A DNA stretch of 64,000 bases, from positions 1-64,000 of the forward strand of contig NZ_BBPI01000060.1 in assembly GCF_000787715.1 (NCBI RefSeq). The letters are read 5' to 3'. The translations under genes and the position numbers were made by a program. Under the pieces are notes generated by a model. It saw only the letters and a list, made by a program, of their open reading frames with translations. It searched no databases and was not told where the DNA came from. Shown one piece after another: positions 1 to 8,223 of this stretch; the first letter of the stretch is position 1; every line of letters begins with the position of its first letter. Source of the DNA: Sphingomonas parapaucimobilis NBRC 15100. GTDB taxonomy: Bacteria; Pseudomonadota; Alphaproteobacteria; Sphingomonadales; Sphingomonadaceae.

Positions 1-4
1 CTCT

Positions 5-122
5 AGCGCAGCTTGGGTGAGGGGTTGCGCACCCAACCATCACCCAGCTCCGACCAGGCCTTTGCTGCGCAAAGGCCAAGTCTGCGCAACCCTCTCCCCT
101 CTACGAGGGGCGAGGGAGGATA
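5..122. repeat. Long mosaic intergenic palindrome, copy 1
   Basis: Non-coding block built from short inverted segments. The modules for CTCACCCAGCTCCGAC, a CCTTTGC..GCAAAGG hairpin, AAGTCTGCGCAACCCTC and CTCCCCTC..GAGGGG recur, in opposite orientation, near 36985-37180. It lies just upstream of the first gene. ORFs crossing it on both strands look like shadows. Confidence 0.7.
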
Positions 123-199
123 TAGCGCATCCCTCTCGGACCTGAGCCTTGGCCAATTGGGGGTAAGCCGGATAGGATCGGCATCAAAGGAAGATGCCC

Positions 200-790
200 A
201 TGAACCTGTCACGCCCCCTGTCCGTCCTGTCGCTCCTGGGTCTGGTCGCGTTGTCGCCGACCGGAGCGACGGCCGCCGACAAGGACGCCCTGCCGCGCAA
301 GATCGGCGACTGGACGCTGGCGGTCAGCGAGGATGGCGACGGATGTTTCCTGACGCGTATCTATGACCGGCCGGGCGATACGACATTGCTGCTGGGGCTC
401 GACCGTGACGGGTCGAACCACCTGACGGTGCTGAACGCCAACTGGTCGATCAAGCCCAGGGAACGGCTGGCCCTCGACTTCAAGCTGACGAACGGCAGCT
501 ATCCGAAGCATTTCGCGGTCGGGCTGGCGTCGGATGACCAGCGGGGTTTCGTCACCAGCTTCGAAAAGCCGTTCCCGACCTATCTCGCCCGGTCGCAGGC
601 GCTCAACATCGCGCGCGGCGACGTGCCGGTCGAGCGCCTGTCGCTGGCGGGCAGCGGTGCGGCGATCGCCGCGCTGCGCGATTGCGTCACGGCGCGGAAG
701 GCCCGCCCGACGAAGGCGACCCGTTCAGACAATGCGACGGACGGCATTCCCCGCGATCCGTTCGCCAAGGCTGCGTCACGCAAACGCTGA
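200..790 (+). CDS. Secreted hypothetical protein
   Basis: A 196-residue protein of unrecognised family. A signal peptide is visible: a short basic start, a hydrophobic stretch at about residues 7-20 and an A-T-A-A cleavage region. The mature part has two cysteines (in DGCFLTR and LRDCVTAR) that could pair in the periplasm, and a basic tail. I prefer the ATG at 200 over the ATG at 194 because AAAGGAAG at 186-193 gives proper spacing only to the former. The GSGAAIAAL segment near the C-terminus resembles small secreted sphingomonad proteins I have seen, but I cannot assign a function. It stands alone on its strand, 156 bp before the next gene. Confidence 0.75.
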   Translation: MNLSRPLSVLSLLGLVALSPTGATAADKDALPRKIGDWTLAVSEDGDGCFLTRIYDRPGDTTLLLGLDRDGSNHLTVLNANWSIKPRERLALDFKLTNGSYPKHFAVGLASDDQRGFVTSFEKPFPTYLARSQALNIARGDVPVERLSLAGSGAAIAALRDCVTARKARPTKATRSDNATDGIPRDPFAKAASRKR

Positions 791-946
791 ACCCTGAACG
801 GCATCTTAACACACCAGGTCTTTGTGCAAATAGTGTCTCAGTAAACGCTTGGTCGAAAACCCGGCACGCTCGAACAGAAACAGGATTGTCGAACTTTTCG
901 CGCTCGGCTTCGTTGTTGCGGTTGGTTAACGACTGAAAGAACTGTT

Positions 947-1258
947 ATGTCTGCTTACGCGTCCAAATCCCTCCTCGCTCTCGTGACGCTGACTGGTGCC
1001 GTCAGTCTTGGTGGTTGCGCGACGAAGTCCTTCGTGCGTGAACAGATCGCCCCGGTGAGCCAGCGCGTGGACTCGCTCGAATCGCGGCTCCAGCAAACCG
1101 ATGGTACGGCCAAGCAGGCACTGGCCGAGGCGCAGGCCGCTTCGGGCCAGGCGCAGCAGAACGGCCAGCGGCTCGACCAGCTGGGCGGCCGCGTCGATGG
1201 CGTCGAGCAGCGCCTGACCGTGCAGGAGCAGAAGCCCGCGCGTCGTCCGCGCCACTGA
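947..1258 (+). CDS. Small coiled-coil lipoprotein
   Basis: A 103-residue protein with a type II signal: hydrophobic residues 8-22 end in the lipobox L-G-G-C, so the cysteine near residue 24 should be lipidated. The mature part (about residues 30-95) is rich in Q, A, E, L and R with heptad spacing, suggesting an alanine-zipper coiled coil like small outer-membrane spacer lipoproteins of the Lpp type. The tail is basic (PARRPRH), which would suit peptidoglycan contact. The family guess is from architecture only. The start is the ATG preceded by GAAAGA. Confidence 0.75.
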   Translation: MSAYASKSLLALVTLTGAVSLGGCATKSFVREQIAPVSQRVDSLESRLQQTDGTAKQALAEAQAASGQAQQNGQRLDQLGGRVDGVEQRLTVQEQKPARRPRH

Positions 1259-1302
1259 TGGCGGCGGGCTGAACGACTATATCCGCTGAATGACGTGCCG
1301 GT

Positions 1303-1327
1303 CTCTTCCCCTTGTTGGGGGAGGGGC
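1303..1327. repeat. Short C/G-rich hairpin repeat fragment
   Basis: CTCTTCCCC-TTGTT-GGGGGAGGGG forms a compact hairpin just upstream of the L,D-transpeptidase start. It resembles the end modules of the long mosaic palindromes seen elsewhere in the window and may be a solitary remnant. Confidence 0.4.
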
Positions 1328-1355
1328 TGGCATTTTGCCTGAGTATGCCGCATCG

Positions 1356-2066
1356 ATGAAGTCCCTGATCCTGTCGCTGGCGGGCTTCGCCCTCCTGGCC
1401 CCCGCGGTTGCCGATGCGCGCGCCGCCGAGCCGGCCAAGGCCGTCCGCAAGGCCCCGCCCAAACCAAAGGCGAAAGCGAAACCCGCACCGATTGTCGCGC
1501 CCGGGCCGGTATTGACCCCGTCCCCGGCGGCGCAGCGGGTGATCGACTGGGTATCCGGTGTGCAGGACAATCGCGGCCTGCCCTGGGCGGTGGTCGACAA
1601 GGTCCATGCGACCCTGTTCCTGTTCGCGCCCGACGGCACCCGGCAGGCGGCGGTGCCGGTCCTGATCGGCATCATGCCGGGCGACGAGGCGAGCCCGGGT
1701 GTGGGCAACAAGACGCTGGCCTCGCTCGGCCCCGCCGAGAAGACGACGCCTGCCGGTCGCTATCTTGCCAAGTTCGGCCTGCCGGTGGCGGGCGAGCGCG
1801 TGCTGTGGGTCGATTATGCGACGTCGGTGGCGCTGCACCCGATCCCCAAGGATGCGGGCGCGCGCGAGAAACGTCGCGAGCGGATGCTGTCGCCGACGCC
1901 GGACGACAACCGCATCACCTTTGGCTGCATCAACGTCCCCCAGGCCTTTTACACCCGGCAGTTGCGGCCGACCTTCCGTCGCAAGGGTGGCTATGTCTAC
2001 ATCCTGCCCGATACCAGGCCGATCGACGAGGTCTTCCCCCGTCTGAGGACGCAGGCACCCGGTTAG
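1356..2066 (+). CDS. L,D-transpeptidase (YkuD) family protein
   Basis: A 236-residue protein with a signal peptide (MKSLILSLAGF..ADARA), then a Pro/Lys/Ala-rich linker (residues 25-50) and a YkuD catalytic domain. The domain shows a conserved histidine (ALHPIPKD) and the catalytic cysteine motif ITFGCINVP, a variant of the usual S-H-G-C-I-R motif also known in proteobacteria. It probably cross-links or modifies peptidoglycan in the periplasm. The ATG at 1356 was chosen because it begins the signal peptide; the in-frame ATG at 1290 would add 22 non-signal residues over repeat DNA. Its stop overlaps that of the convergent acetyltransferase gene by 4 bp. Confidence 0.85.
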   Translation: MKSLILSLAGFALLAPAVADARAAEPAKAVRKAPPKPKAKAKPAPIVAPGPVLTPSPAAQRVIDWVSGVQDNRGLPWAVVDKVHATLFLFAPDGTRQAAVPVLIGIMPGDEASPGVGNKTLASLGPAEKTTPAGRYLAKFGLPVAGERVLWVDYATSVALHPIPKDAGAREKRRERMLSPTPDDNRITFGCINVPQAFYTRQLRPTFRRKGGYVYILPDTRPIDEVFPRLRTQAPG

Positions 2067-2593
2067 AGTGATTTGCCCATCCGGATCAGGGGAACCTGTA
2101 CGCCTTCGACCGGAGCCGACCGGATCGACTCGATCGGGGCATAGCCGCAGGCGCGGTAGAGCGGCTCGCCTGCCAGCGTCGCCATCATCTCGGCAGAGGT
2201 GAAGCCCGCTGCCCGCGCCGCCGCCTCGCACCGGGCGAGGATGGCGCGGCCCAGCCCCTGCCGGGCGAAATCCGGGTCGACATACATCGCCCGGATGCGC
2301 GCGGGGTCGCGTGCCGGGTCGAGCATCGCCGCGTCGCGCAACGCCTGGCTATGATCGCCGCCATAGAGCGTCGCCCGCGCGCTCCACCCGCCGCAGCCCG
2401 CCAGCCGCCCGTCCTGCTCGGCCAGCAAATAGGTGCCGTCGGCGATCAGTTGTGTATCCAGGCCCATGACCGAACGGCTGGCCGCGATCTCGGCTGGCGA
2501 GAGGAAACCCTTTTGCAGCACCGAAATCGCGCGATCCATCAAGACGGCGATGGCGGGTATGTCGGCGGCGTCGGCCCAGCGGAAGGTAAACAT
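2063..2593 (-). CDS. GNAT family N-acetyltransferase
   Basis: A 176-residue GNAT-fold acetyltransferase. The acetyl-CoA pyrophosphate-binding motif is seen as ARQGLGRAI in the second half, preceded by the beta-strand MYVDPDFA typical of motif A; a C-terminal LYRACGYAPI segment matches motif B. The substrate is unknown. The ATG at 2593 (MFTFRW) with AAAAGGTGC upstream is preferred to an ATG six codons earlier. It is divergent from dxs and convergent with the L,D-transpeptidase gene; the stop codons overlap (TTAG). Confidence 0.85.
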   Translation of the reverse strand: MFTFRWADAADIPAIAVLMDRAISVLQKGFLSPAEIAASRSVMGLDTQLIADGTYLLAEQDGRLAGCGGWSARATLYGGDHSQALRDAAMLDPARDPARIRAMYVDPDFARQGLGRAILARCEAAARAAGFTSAEMMATLAGEPLYRACGYAPIESIRSAPVEGVQVPLIRMGKSL

Positions 2594-2687
2594 TGCACCT
2601 TTTCGGGGCAATTATTCGGTTGCGTCAATGACGATAGGATGAACAGTTGCAATCGACACCATCGATTTGCTGCGATAAGCCGGTCAG

Positions 2688-4613
2688 ATGGCAGACATTC
2701 CTCAGACCCCGCTGCTCGACACGGTGCAGACTCCCGATGACCTTCGTCGCCTGGCCCCCGAGCAGTTGCGGCAACTCGCCGACGAGTTGCGGACCGAGAC
2801 AATCTCGGCCGTCGGCACCACCGGCGGCCATCTGGGCTCGGGGCTGGGCGTCGTCGAACTGACGGTCGCGCTTCATTATGTCTTCAACACGCCCGACGAC
2901 CGGCTGATCTGGGACGTCGGGCATCAATGCTATCCGCACAAGATCCTGACCGGGCGTCGCGAGCGTATCCGCACCATCCGCCAGGGCGGTGGCCTGTCGG
3001 GCTTCACCAAGCGTTCGGAAAGCGAATACGACCCCTTCGGCGCGGCGCACAGCTCGACCTCGATCTCGGCGGCGCTGGGCTTTGCGGTCGCCAACAAGCT
3101 GGCGGGCACGCCGGGCAAGGGCATAGCGGTCATCGGCGACGGCGCCATGTCGGCGGGCATGGCCTATGAGGCGATGAACAATGCCGAGCAGGCGGGCAAT
3201 CGCCTGGTCGTCATCCTGAACGACAACGACATGTCGATCGCGCCGCCGGTGGGCGGCCTCTCGGCCTATCTGTCGCGCATGGTGTCGAGCCGCGAGTTCC
3301 TGGGCGTGCGCGACGTGCTCAAGAAACTCGCCAAGCGCTTCCCGCGCCCGATCCAGAAGGCGGCGCAAAAGACCGACGAGTTCGCGCGCGGCATGACCAT
3401 GGGCGGCACGCTGTTCGAGGAGCTGGGCTTTTATTATGTCGGCCCGATCGATGGTCACAATCTCGACCATCTGATCCCCGTGCTGGAGAATGTGCGCGAC
3501 GCCGAGCAGGGACCGATCCTGATCCATGTCGTCACCAAGAAGGGCAAGGGCTATGCCCCGGCCGAGGCGGCGGCGGACAAGTATCACGGCGTCCAGAAGT
3601 TCGACGTCATCACCGGCGCCCAGGCCAAGGCACCGCCGGGACCGCCCGCCTACCAGAACGTCTTCGGCGAGGCGCTGGCCAAGGAAGCCGATAGCGATCC
3701 GCGCATCTGCGCCATCACGGCGGCGATGCCGTCGGGCACCGGGCTGGACCGGTTCGCGAATGCGCACCCCGAACGCTTCTTCGACGTCGGCATCGCCGAA
3801 CAGCACGCCGTGACCTTTGCCGCCGGTCTGGCGGCGCAGGGGATGCGGCCGTTCTGCGCCATCTATTCGACCTTCCTCCAGCGCGCCTATGACCAGGTGG
3901 TCCATGACGTCGCGATCCAGAATCTGCCGGTCCGTTTCGCGATCGACCGCGCCGGGCTGGTCGGCGCGGACGGGGCGACCCATGCGGGCTCGTTCGACGT
4001 CACCTATCTCGCCAGCCTGCCCAACATGGTCGTGATGGCCGCCGCCGACGAGGCGGAGCTGGTCCATATGGTCCATACCTGCGTCAACCATGACAGCGGC
4101 CCGATCGCGGTGCGCTATCCGCGCGGCAACGGCGTCGGCGTGGCGCTGCCAGAGACGCCGCAGCTGCTGGAGATCGGCAAGGGGCGCGTCGTGCGCGAGG
4201 GCAAGAAGGTCGCGATCCTGTCGCTGGGCACCCGCCTGGCCGAAGCGCTGCGCGCCGCCGACACGCTGGAGGCCAAGGGGCTGTCGACCACGGTCGCCGA
4301 CCTGCGTTTCGCCAAGCCGCTCGACGAGGCGCTGATTCGCCGGATGCTGACCACCCACGAAGTGGCGGTGACGATCGAGGAGAATGCGATCGGCGGCTTC
4401 GGCGCGCATGTCCTGACCATGGCCTCGGACGAAGGGTTGATCGACGGTGGCCTCAAGCTGCGCACGATGCGCCTGCCCGACATCTTCCAGGACCAGGACA
4501 AGCCCGAGGTGCAATATGCGCAGGCCGGTCTGGATGCCGATGCGATCGTCGAGACGGTGCTGAAGGCGCTGCGCCACAACAGCGCCAACGTCACGGAAGG
4601 TGCGCGGGCGTGA
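2688..4613 (+). CDS. dxs: 1-deoxy-D-xylulose-5-phosphate synthase
   Basis: 641 residues, the usual length. DXS condenses pyruvate and glyceraldehyde-3-phosphate using thiamine diphosphate, the first step of the methylerythritol-phosphate pathway to isoprenoids (here quinones, carotenoids, hopanoids). The thiamine/Mg motif GDGAMSAG is at residues 150-157, followed by NDNDMSIA about 25 residues on. The transketolase-like central domain carries [17 protein letters not shown], and the C-terminal domain has RYPRGNG and the ENAIGGFG region. The start ATG opens [12 protein letters not shown], normal for alphaproteobacterial enzymes. The stop overlaps the GTG of a small membrane protein gene (GTGA), implying translational coupling. 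Confidence 0.98.
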   Translation: MADIPQTPLLDTVQTPDDLRRLAPEQLRQLADELRTETISAVGTTGGHLGSGLGVVELTVALHYVFNTPDDRLIWDVGHQCYPHKILTGRRERIRTIRQGGGLSGFTKRSESEYDPFGAAHSSTSISAALGFAVANKLAGTPGKGIAVIGDGAMSAGMAYEAMNNAEQAGNRLVVILNDNDMSIAPPVGGLSAYLSRMVSSREFLGVRDVLKKLAKRFPRPIQKAAQKTDEFARGMTMGGTLFEELGFYYVGPIDGHNLDHLIPVLENVRDAEQGPILIHVVTKKGKGYAPAEAAADKYHGVQKFDVITGAQAKAPPGPPAYQNVFGEALAKEADSDPRICAITAAMPSGTGLDRFANAHPERFFDVGIAEQHAVTFAAGLAAQGMRPFCAIYSTFLQRAYDQVVHDVAIQNLPVRFAIDRAGLVGADGATHAGSFDVTYLASLPNMVVMAAADEAELVHMVHTCVNHDSGPIAVRYPRGNGVGVALPETPQLLEIGKGRVVREGKKVAILSLGTRLAEALRAADTLEAKGLSTTVADLRFAKPLDEALIRRMLTTHEVAVTIEENAIGGFGAHVLTMASDEGLIDGGLKLRTMRLPDIFQDQDKPEVQYAQAGLDADAIVETVLKALRHNSANVTEGARA

Positions 4614-4792
4614 TCCGTGGTTGGACCGCCGTCATCGTCTTCACGACGCTGGCGGTGGTCATGATGGTGGGTCTGAACGTGCGGATGTGGCGGCGGATGA
4701 AGGCTGCCACGGCGGCGGCGAAGGCTGAGGCGGAACGGGAAGAGCGAGAGGCTGTCGAAACCGGGCAGAATCCCACCCCCCGTTCAGCCTGA
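4610..4792 (+). CDS. Small single-span membrane protein
   Basis: A 60-residue protein starting at a GTG that overlaps the dxs stop. Residues 7-24 ([18 protein letters not shown]) form one transmembrane helix, followed by a charged, Ala/Glu/Lys/Arg-rich helix facing the cytoplasm. No family is recognised. The final codons (Arg-Ser-Ala-stop) lie inside an intergenic repeat that begins at 4782, so the C-terminus was apparently set by insertion of that repeat. The coupled start and sensible membrane topology argue for a real gene. Confidence 0.6.
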   Translation: MIRGWTAVIVFTTLAVVMMVGLNVRMWRRMKAATAAAKAEAEREEREAVETGQNPTPRSA

Positions 4793-5034
4793 GCGAAGTC
4801 GAAGGCCAAGGGCCTACCGTAAACCCGTTCCTTGGCGAAGGCCGGGACCCGGTTGCTGGCCGGATGAGAGGGCGCGGTAAGTTGGCGTCAGAGGCCGTAG
4901 CCACCGATCGGTTTGGCCTCCCAAGCGTCGTCTCTATTCCCTCGCAGCGTCATCGGAACTGGACCCCGGCCTTCGCCGGGGAACGCGAGGGGCGGGCTGA
5001 CCACCTCCGTCCACGCTGAGCGAAGTCGAAGCGC
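4782..5034. repeat. Cluster of REP-like palindromic repeats
   Basis: Two direct copies of the GCTGAGCGAAGTCGAAG-type element (4782-4807 and 5011-5034) flank an inverted pair of the second type: CTTGGCGAAGGCCGGGACC at 4831-4850 and GGACCCCGGCCTTCGCCGGG at 4961-4980. The stretch 4793-5059 between the small membrane protein and the hydrolase holds nothing else I can recognise. Confidence 0.75.
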
Positions 5035-5059
5035 ACGCCCGACAATCGCCCAGCCGACC

Positions 5060-5740
5060 TCACCGCCCCAGATAATGCGCCTGCGCCGCATCGGTCGCAT
5101 TCACCGCCAGCACCGCCCGCGCTTCGCTGGGTGACAAAGGCCCGGACGGCGACGGCCGGTCCATGCCGCTGGCCGCGATCACCCGGCCGAGCAGTTCCTG
5201 CCCCTCCTGCCACCAGCCGAGGCCACTGGCGGCGTTGATATGCCCCTGCGGCCCGGCATCGACGAAATGGCTGCCCCAGTCGACCGCCAGGCTGTGTGCG
5301 CGGTCGATCGAGATCCACGGATCGTCCTGGCTGGCGACGAGGATCGAGGGGAAGGGCAGGGGTGTGCGCGGCGAGGGGGCGAAGGCCTGCAAAGCCTCGG
5401 GCGCGTCGGTGCGGTCGACATCGGCGGGTGCGACCAGCAGAGCGCCCGCGACCGGCCAGCCATAGGGCTGCGGCGAGAGTTCCGCCCACCACGCAACCGC
5501 CAGACAGCCCAGCGAATGCGCCGCCAGGATTACCGGGGCCTGTGCCTGCCGGATCGCCTGGTCCAGCCGCGTCACCCAGGCGTTGCGATGCGGTGTCGAC
5601 CACATGCCCAGTTCGACGCGGATCGTATCGGGTCGCGCCTCTTCCCACAGGGACTGCCAGTGCGAGCGGCCCGAGCCGCCGAGACCGGGGACGGTGAGGA
5701 CCGTTGGCTTGCGGGCCTCATAGGATGCGAACGAACCCAT
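5060..5740 (-). CDS. RBBP9/YdeN-type alpha/beta serine hydrolase
   Basis: A 226-residue alpha/beta hydrolase of the small RBBP9/YdeN family. The N-terminal strand TVPGLGGSG supplies the oxyanion-hole region. The nucleophile elbow is AHSLGC, the acid is in ASQDDPW and the catalytic histidine in GPQGHINA, so the triad is complete. The substrate is unknown; no signal peptide is seen, so it should be cytoplasmic. The ATG at 5740 has GGAGA upstream. It is divergent from tlyA with about 160 bp between starts. Confidence 0.85.
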   Translation of the reverse strand: MGSFASYEARKPTVLTVPGLGGSGRSHWQSLWEEARPDTIRVELGMWSTPHRNAWVTRLDQAIRQAQAPVILAAHSLGCLAVAWWAELSPQPYGWPVAGALLVAPADVDRTDAPEALQAFAPSPRTPLPFPSILVASQDDPWISIDRAHSLAVDWGSHFVDAGPQGHINAASGLGWWQEGQELLGRVIAASGMDRPSPSGPLSPSEARAVLAVNATDAAQAHYLGR

Positions 5741-5901
5741 ATGGCATCTCCTCGATAGCGGAGAGGTCGTGGGAAGGCGTGGTGCCCGACCGACTCCCGC
5801 TCCATGGCCTCAATCTATTCCTACTAATCCAATAGGCAATAGGCGATGCGTCCGGTGGATCACGTCTTGCGACGGGCCGAGGCGGCTTGTAGGGGCGGGC
5901 G

Positions 5902-6636
5902 ATGGCCAAGCAGCGTGTCGACCAGATGCTCGTGGATCGCGGACTCGTGGAATCCCGGTCCCGCGCGCAAGCGCTGGTGATGGCGGGGCTCGTGTTTTCG
6001 GGCGAGACGAAGATCGCCAAGCCCGGCCAGCAACTGGCCGAGGACACCGTGCTCGACGTGCGCGGGCGCGATCATCCCTGGGTGTCGCGCGGCGGGATCA
6101 AGCTGGCGCATGGGCTGGAGCATTTCGGCTGGGACGTCACGGATGCGGTCGCGATCGATGTCGGCAGCTCGACCGGCGGCTTTACCGATGTGCTGCTGCA
6201 AAAGGGCGCGGCGAAGGTCTATGCGGTCGACAGCGGCACCAACCAGCTGGCCTGGTCGCTGCGCCAGGACCCACGCGTGATCGTCCATGAACAGACCAGC
6301 GCGCGCATCCTGACCGAGGCGCATATCCCCGAGCCGGTCGATATCATCGTGTGCGACGCCAGCTTCATCGGGCTGGCCAAGGTGCTGGAGCGGCCGCTCA
6401 GCTTCGCGAAACCCGGCGCGCGCCTGCTCGCCCTGATCAAGCCGCAGTTCGAGGCGGGGCGCGAAGAGGTCGGCAAGGGCGGGGTCGTTCGAGACGCGGC
6501 GGTCCACCAGCGGGTCTGCGATCAGGTCGTCGCGTGGCTGTCCGACAGCGGCTGGCAGGTCGCGGGCGTCACCCAGAGCCCGATCACCGGCCCGGAGGGG
6601 AATATCGAGTTTTTGGTGGCCGCATCCCGAAATTGA
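5902..6636 (+). CDS. tlyA: TlyA family rRNA 2'-O-methyltransferase
   Basis: 244 residues with the two domains of the TlyA family: an N-terminal S4 RNA-binding domain (residues 3-60, RVDQMLVDRGLVESR) and an FtsJ-type SAM methyltransferase domain with motif I DVGSSTGGFTD. The KPQFEAGR segment provides a catalytic lysine of the K-D-K-E set. Family members 2'-O-methylate rRNA; some have been described as hemolysins in older literature. The start is the ATG at 5902, which begins directly with the S4 domain. It is upstream of tspO and ubiK on the same strand with short gaps. Confidence 0.92.
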   Translation: MAKQRVDQMLVDRGLVESRSRAQALVMAGLVFSGETKIAKPGQQLAEDTVLDVRGRDHPWVSRGGIKLAHGLEHFGWDVTDAVAIDVGSSTGGFTDVLLQKGAAKVYAVDSGTNQLAWSLRQDPRVIVHEQTSARILTEAHIPEPVDIIVCDASFIGLAKVLERPLSFAKPGARLLALIKPQFEAGREEVGKGGVVRDAAVHQRVCDQVVAWLSDSGWQVAGVTQSPITGPEGNIEFLVAASRN

Positions 6637-6726
6637 ACGGGTAAGGGCTGATTGGCGTTGAGCTTTCCGTTTACTGCGCCGCGACCGTGGGGCAGATCGG
6701 CGGGCATCATGGCGAAAGAGGGACGA

Positions 6727-7278
6727 GTGGGCACGATCGCGTCGAAGGGCCAGTTGCGCATGTCATTCCTCCGCTGGGCGGTCGTGATCGTTCCGCTGAT
6801 CCTGCTGCTCGGCTTCGCCTCGGGCCGGGTGGTGCCGTCGGGCAGCGAGAATGGCTGGTACATGGCGCTCACCAAGCCCGAGCTGAACCCGCCGGGCTGG
6901 GTGTTTCCCGTGATGTGGACGACGCTCTACATCATGATCGGCCTGGCGTTGGCGATCATCGTCCATGCGCGCGGGGCCAGGGGGCGCGGGGTCGCGATCG
7001 CCCTGTTCGTGATCCAGTTCCTGCTCAACCTGTCCTGGACGCCGCTGTTCTTCGGGGCGCACAAGGTGCGGCTGGCGCTGTTCGTCATCATCGCCATCCT
7101 GCTGCTGTCGATCGCCACCACGGTCGCCTTTTCGCGCATTCGCAAGGGTGCGGCGTGGCTGATGGTGCCGTATCTGGTGTGGCTGTCCTTCGCGGGCGTG
7201 CTGAACTGGCGGATCGACCAGCTCAATCCCGATGCGGAAAGGCTTGTGCCCGGGGCGCAGACATCCCAAATGCTGTGA
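6727..7278 (+). CDS. tspO: TspO/MBR family tryptophan-rich membrane protein
   Basis: About 183 residues with five predicted transmembrane segments and the family's Trp/Pro-rich signature (LNPPGWVFPVMWTTLY). TspO proteins bind porphyrins or cholesterol-like ligands and in alphaproteobacteria tune tetrapyrrole and photosynthesis gene expression under changing oxygen. The GTG at 6727 is chosen because AGAGGGA lies just upstream and the resulting start (VGTIASKGQLRMSF) resembles N-termini of sphingomonad homologues; in-frame ATGs at 6709 and 6760 are alternatives. It lies downstream of tlyA in the same direction. Confidence 0.88.
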   Translation: MGTIASKGQLRMSFLRWAVVIVPLILLLGFASGRVVPSGSENGWYMALTKPELNPPGWVFPVMWTTLYIMIGLALAIIVHARGARGRGVAIALFVIQFLLNLSWTPLFFGAHKVRLALFVIIAILLLSIATTVAFSRIRKGAAWLMVPYLVWLSFAGVLNWRIDQLNPDAERLVPGAQTSQML

Positions 7279-7299
7279 AACGATTTTTGGGAATTTGAT

Positions 7300-7581
7300 A
7301 TGCAGGCCGACAACAAGCTGTTCGACGATTTCGCCAAGGTGATGAATGGCCTGGCGGGCACCGTGGCGGGCATGGGCCGCGAGGCCGAGGCCAGCGCCCG
7401 GACGCGTGCGCGCGAATGGATCGGCGGCCTGGACTTCGTCAGCCGCGAGGAGTTCGAGGTTGCCAAGGCGATGGCCGTCGCCGCGCGGGACGAGGCGGAT
7501 GCGCTGAAGGCGCGGCTGGATGCGCTGGAAGCGCGCCTCAACGGTACGACGGGCGGCACGACCGCCGGGGCGGAATCCTGA
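7300..7581 (+). CDS. ubiK: Accessory factor UbiK family protein (BMFP)
   Basis: A 93-residue protein of the BMFP/YqiC (UbiK) family: an N-terminal amphipathic segment (LFDDFAKVMNGLAG) followed by a C-terminal coiled coil (EEFEVAKAMAVAARDEADAL onward). UbiK helps organise the late ubiquinone-biosynthesis complex with UbiJ and associates with membranes in enterobacteria; a similar role here is inference. It starts 21 bp after tspO, so the two may be co-transcribed. The stop codon lies within the first, imperfect copy of a palindrome found again 36 bp downstream. Confidence 0.88.
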   Translation: MQADNKLFDDFAKVMNGLAGTVAGMGREAEASARTRAREWIGGLDFVSREEFEVAKAMAVAARDEADALKARLDALEARLNGTTGGTTAGAES

Positions 7582-7629
7582 CCGGCCGGGTAGCGGAAGG
7601 GACCCTGTCCGGCCTGACCGGCCGGTCAG
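7578..7629. promoter_or_regulatory. Perfect 16-bp palindrome with upstream imperfect copy
   Basis: CTGACCGGCCGGTCAG at 7614-7629 is a perfect palindrome. An imperfect copy, CTGACCGGCCGGGTAG, starts at 7578 and includes the ubiK stop. Two spaced copies of a dyad ahead of the ybjN-proC pair could be an operator or a transcript-end hairpin; there is no T-run after it, so an intrinsic terminator is unlikely. Confidence 0.4.
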
Positions 7630-7719
7630 CTATCCACAGCTTTCGGCACCCGACGGCTTGCGGCCCGGCCCTGCGCAGTGCAACCTGCGCTGGTCCGGGT
7701 TTGTTCGCAAGGGCTTCTG

Positions 7720-8223
7720 ATGCTTGAATCGACCGATCATGAAGCCGAAGAATCGGCCCCCATCGACATGCTCGAGGCCTATTTCGCCGCGCATGGATGG
7801 GAACATGAGCGCCACGACGAGGAGATCGTCGCGACGGTCAAGGGCAGCTGGGCGACGTACGAACTTCGCGCGCTCTGGCGCGACGATGACAGCGTACTGC
7901 AATTCCTGGCATTCCCCGACATCAAGGTGACCGAGGACCGCCGCTCCAGCATCTATGAGGCGCTGGCGCTGGTCAACGAACAGCTGTGGATCGGCCATTT
8001 CGAGCTGTGGTCGAACAGCGGCATCCTCCTCTATCGCCACGCCGCGATGGTCGATGGCGGCGAGGACGGCACCATCTCGCTCTCCGCGACCGAATTGCTG
8101 GTCGAATCGGCGATCGAGGAATGCGAGCGCTTTTACCCTGTCTTCCAGTTCGTCCTGTGGGGCGGCAAGACCCCGCGCGAGGCGCTGGCCGCCGCGCTGA
8201 TCGAAACCCAGGGCGAAGCGTGA
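7720..8223 (+). CDS. YbjN domain-containing protein
   Basis: 167 residues with a YbjN fold, a type III secretion chaperone-like alpha/beta domain: MLEAYFAAHGWEHER, the central ELRALWRDDDSVLQFLAF strand pair, and helices after WIGHFELW. In enterobacteria YbjN influences motility, stress and antibiotic responses; the role here is unknown. The ATG at 7720 has AAGGG at 7709-7713; an upstream in-frame ATG at 7678 is less likely. Its stop overlaps the GTG start of proC (GTGA), a linkage that suggests co-translation. Confidence 0.88.
   Translation: MLESTDHEAEESAPIDMLEAYFAAHGWEHERHDEEIVATVKGSWATYELRALWRDDDSVLQFLAFPDIKVTEDRRSSIYEALALVNEQLWIGHFELWSNSGILLYRHAAMVDGGEDGTISLSATELLVESAIEECERFYPVFQFVLWGGKTPREALAAALIETQGEA

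Noticed and set aside
2625..4577. A 650-codon minus-strand frame opposite dxs
   Set aside because: Antisense to complete dxs with no motif of its own.
5060..5075. CACCGCCCCAG, similar to the tRNA-Gln acceptor end, as a second att site
   Set aside because: It is the end of the hydrolase coding sequence, matches only a few bases and lies on the wrong side of the tRNA for an island extending right.
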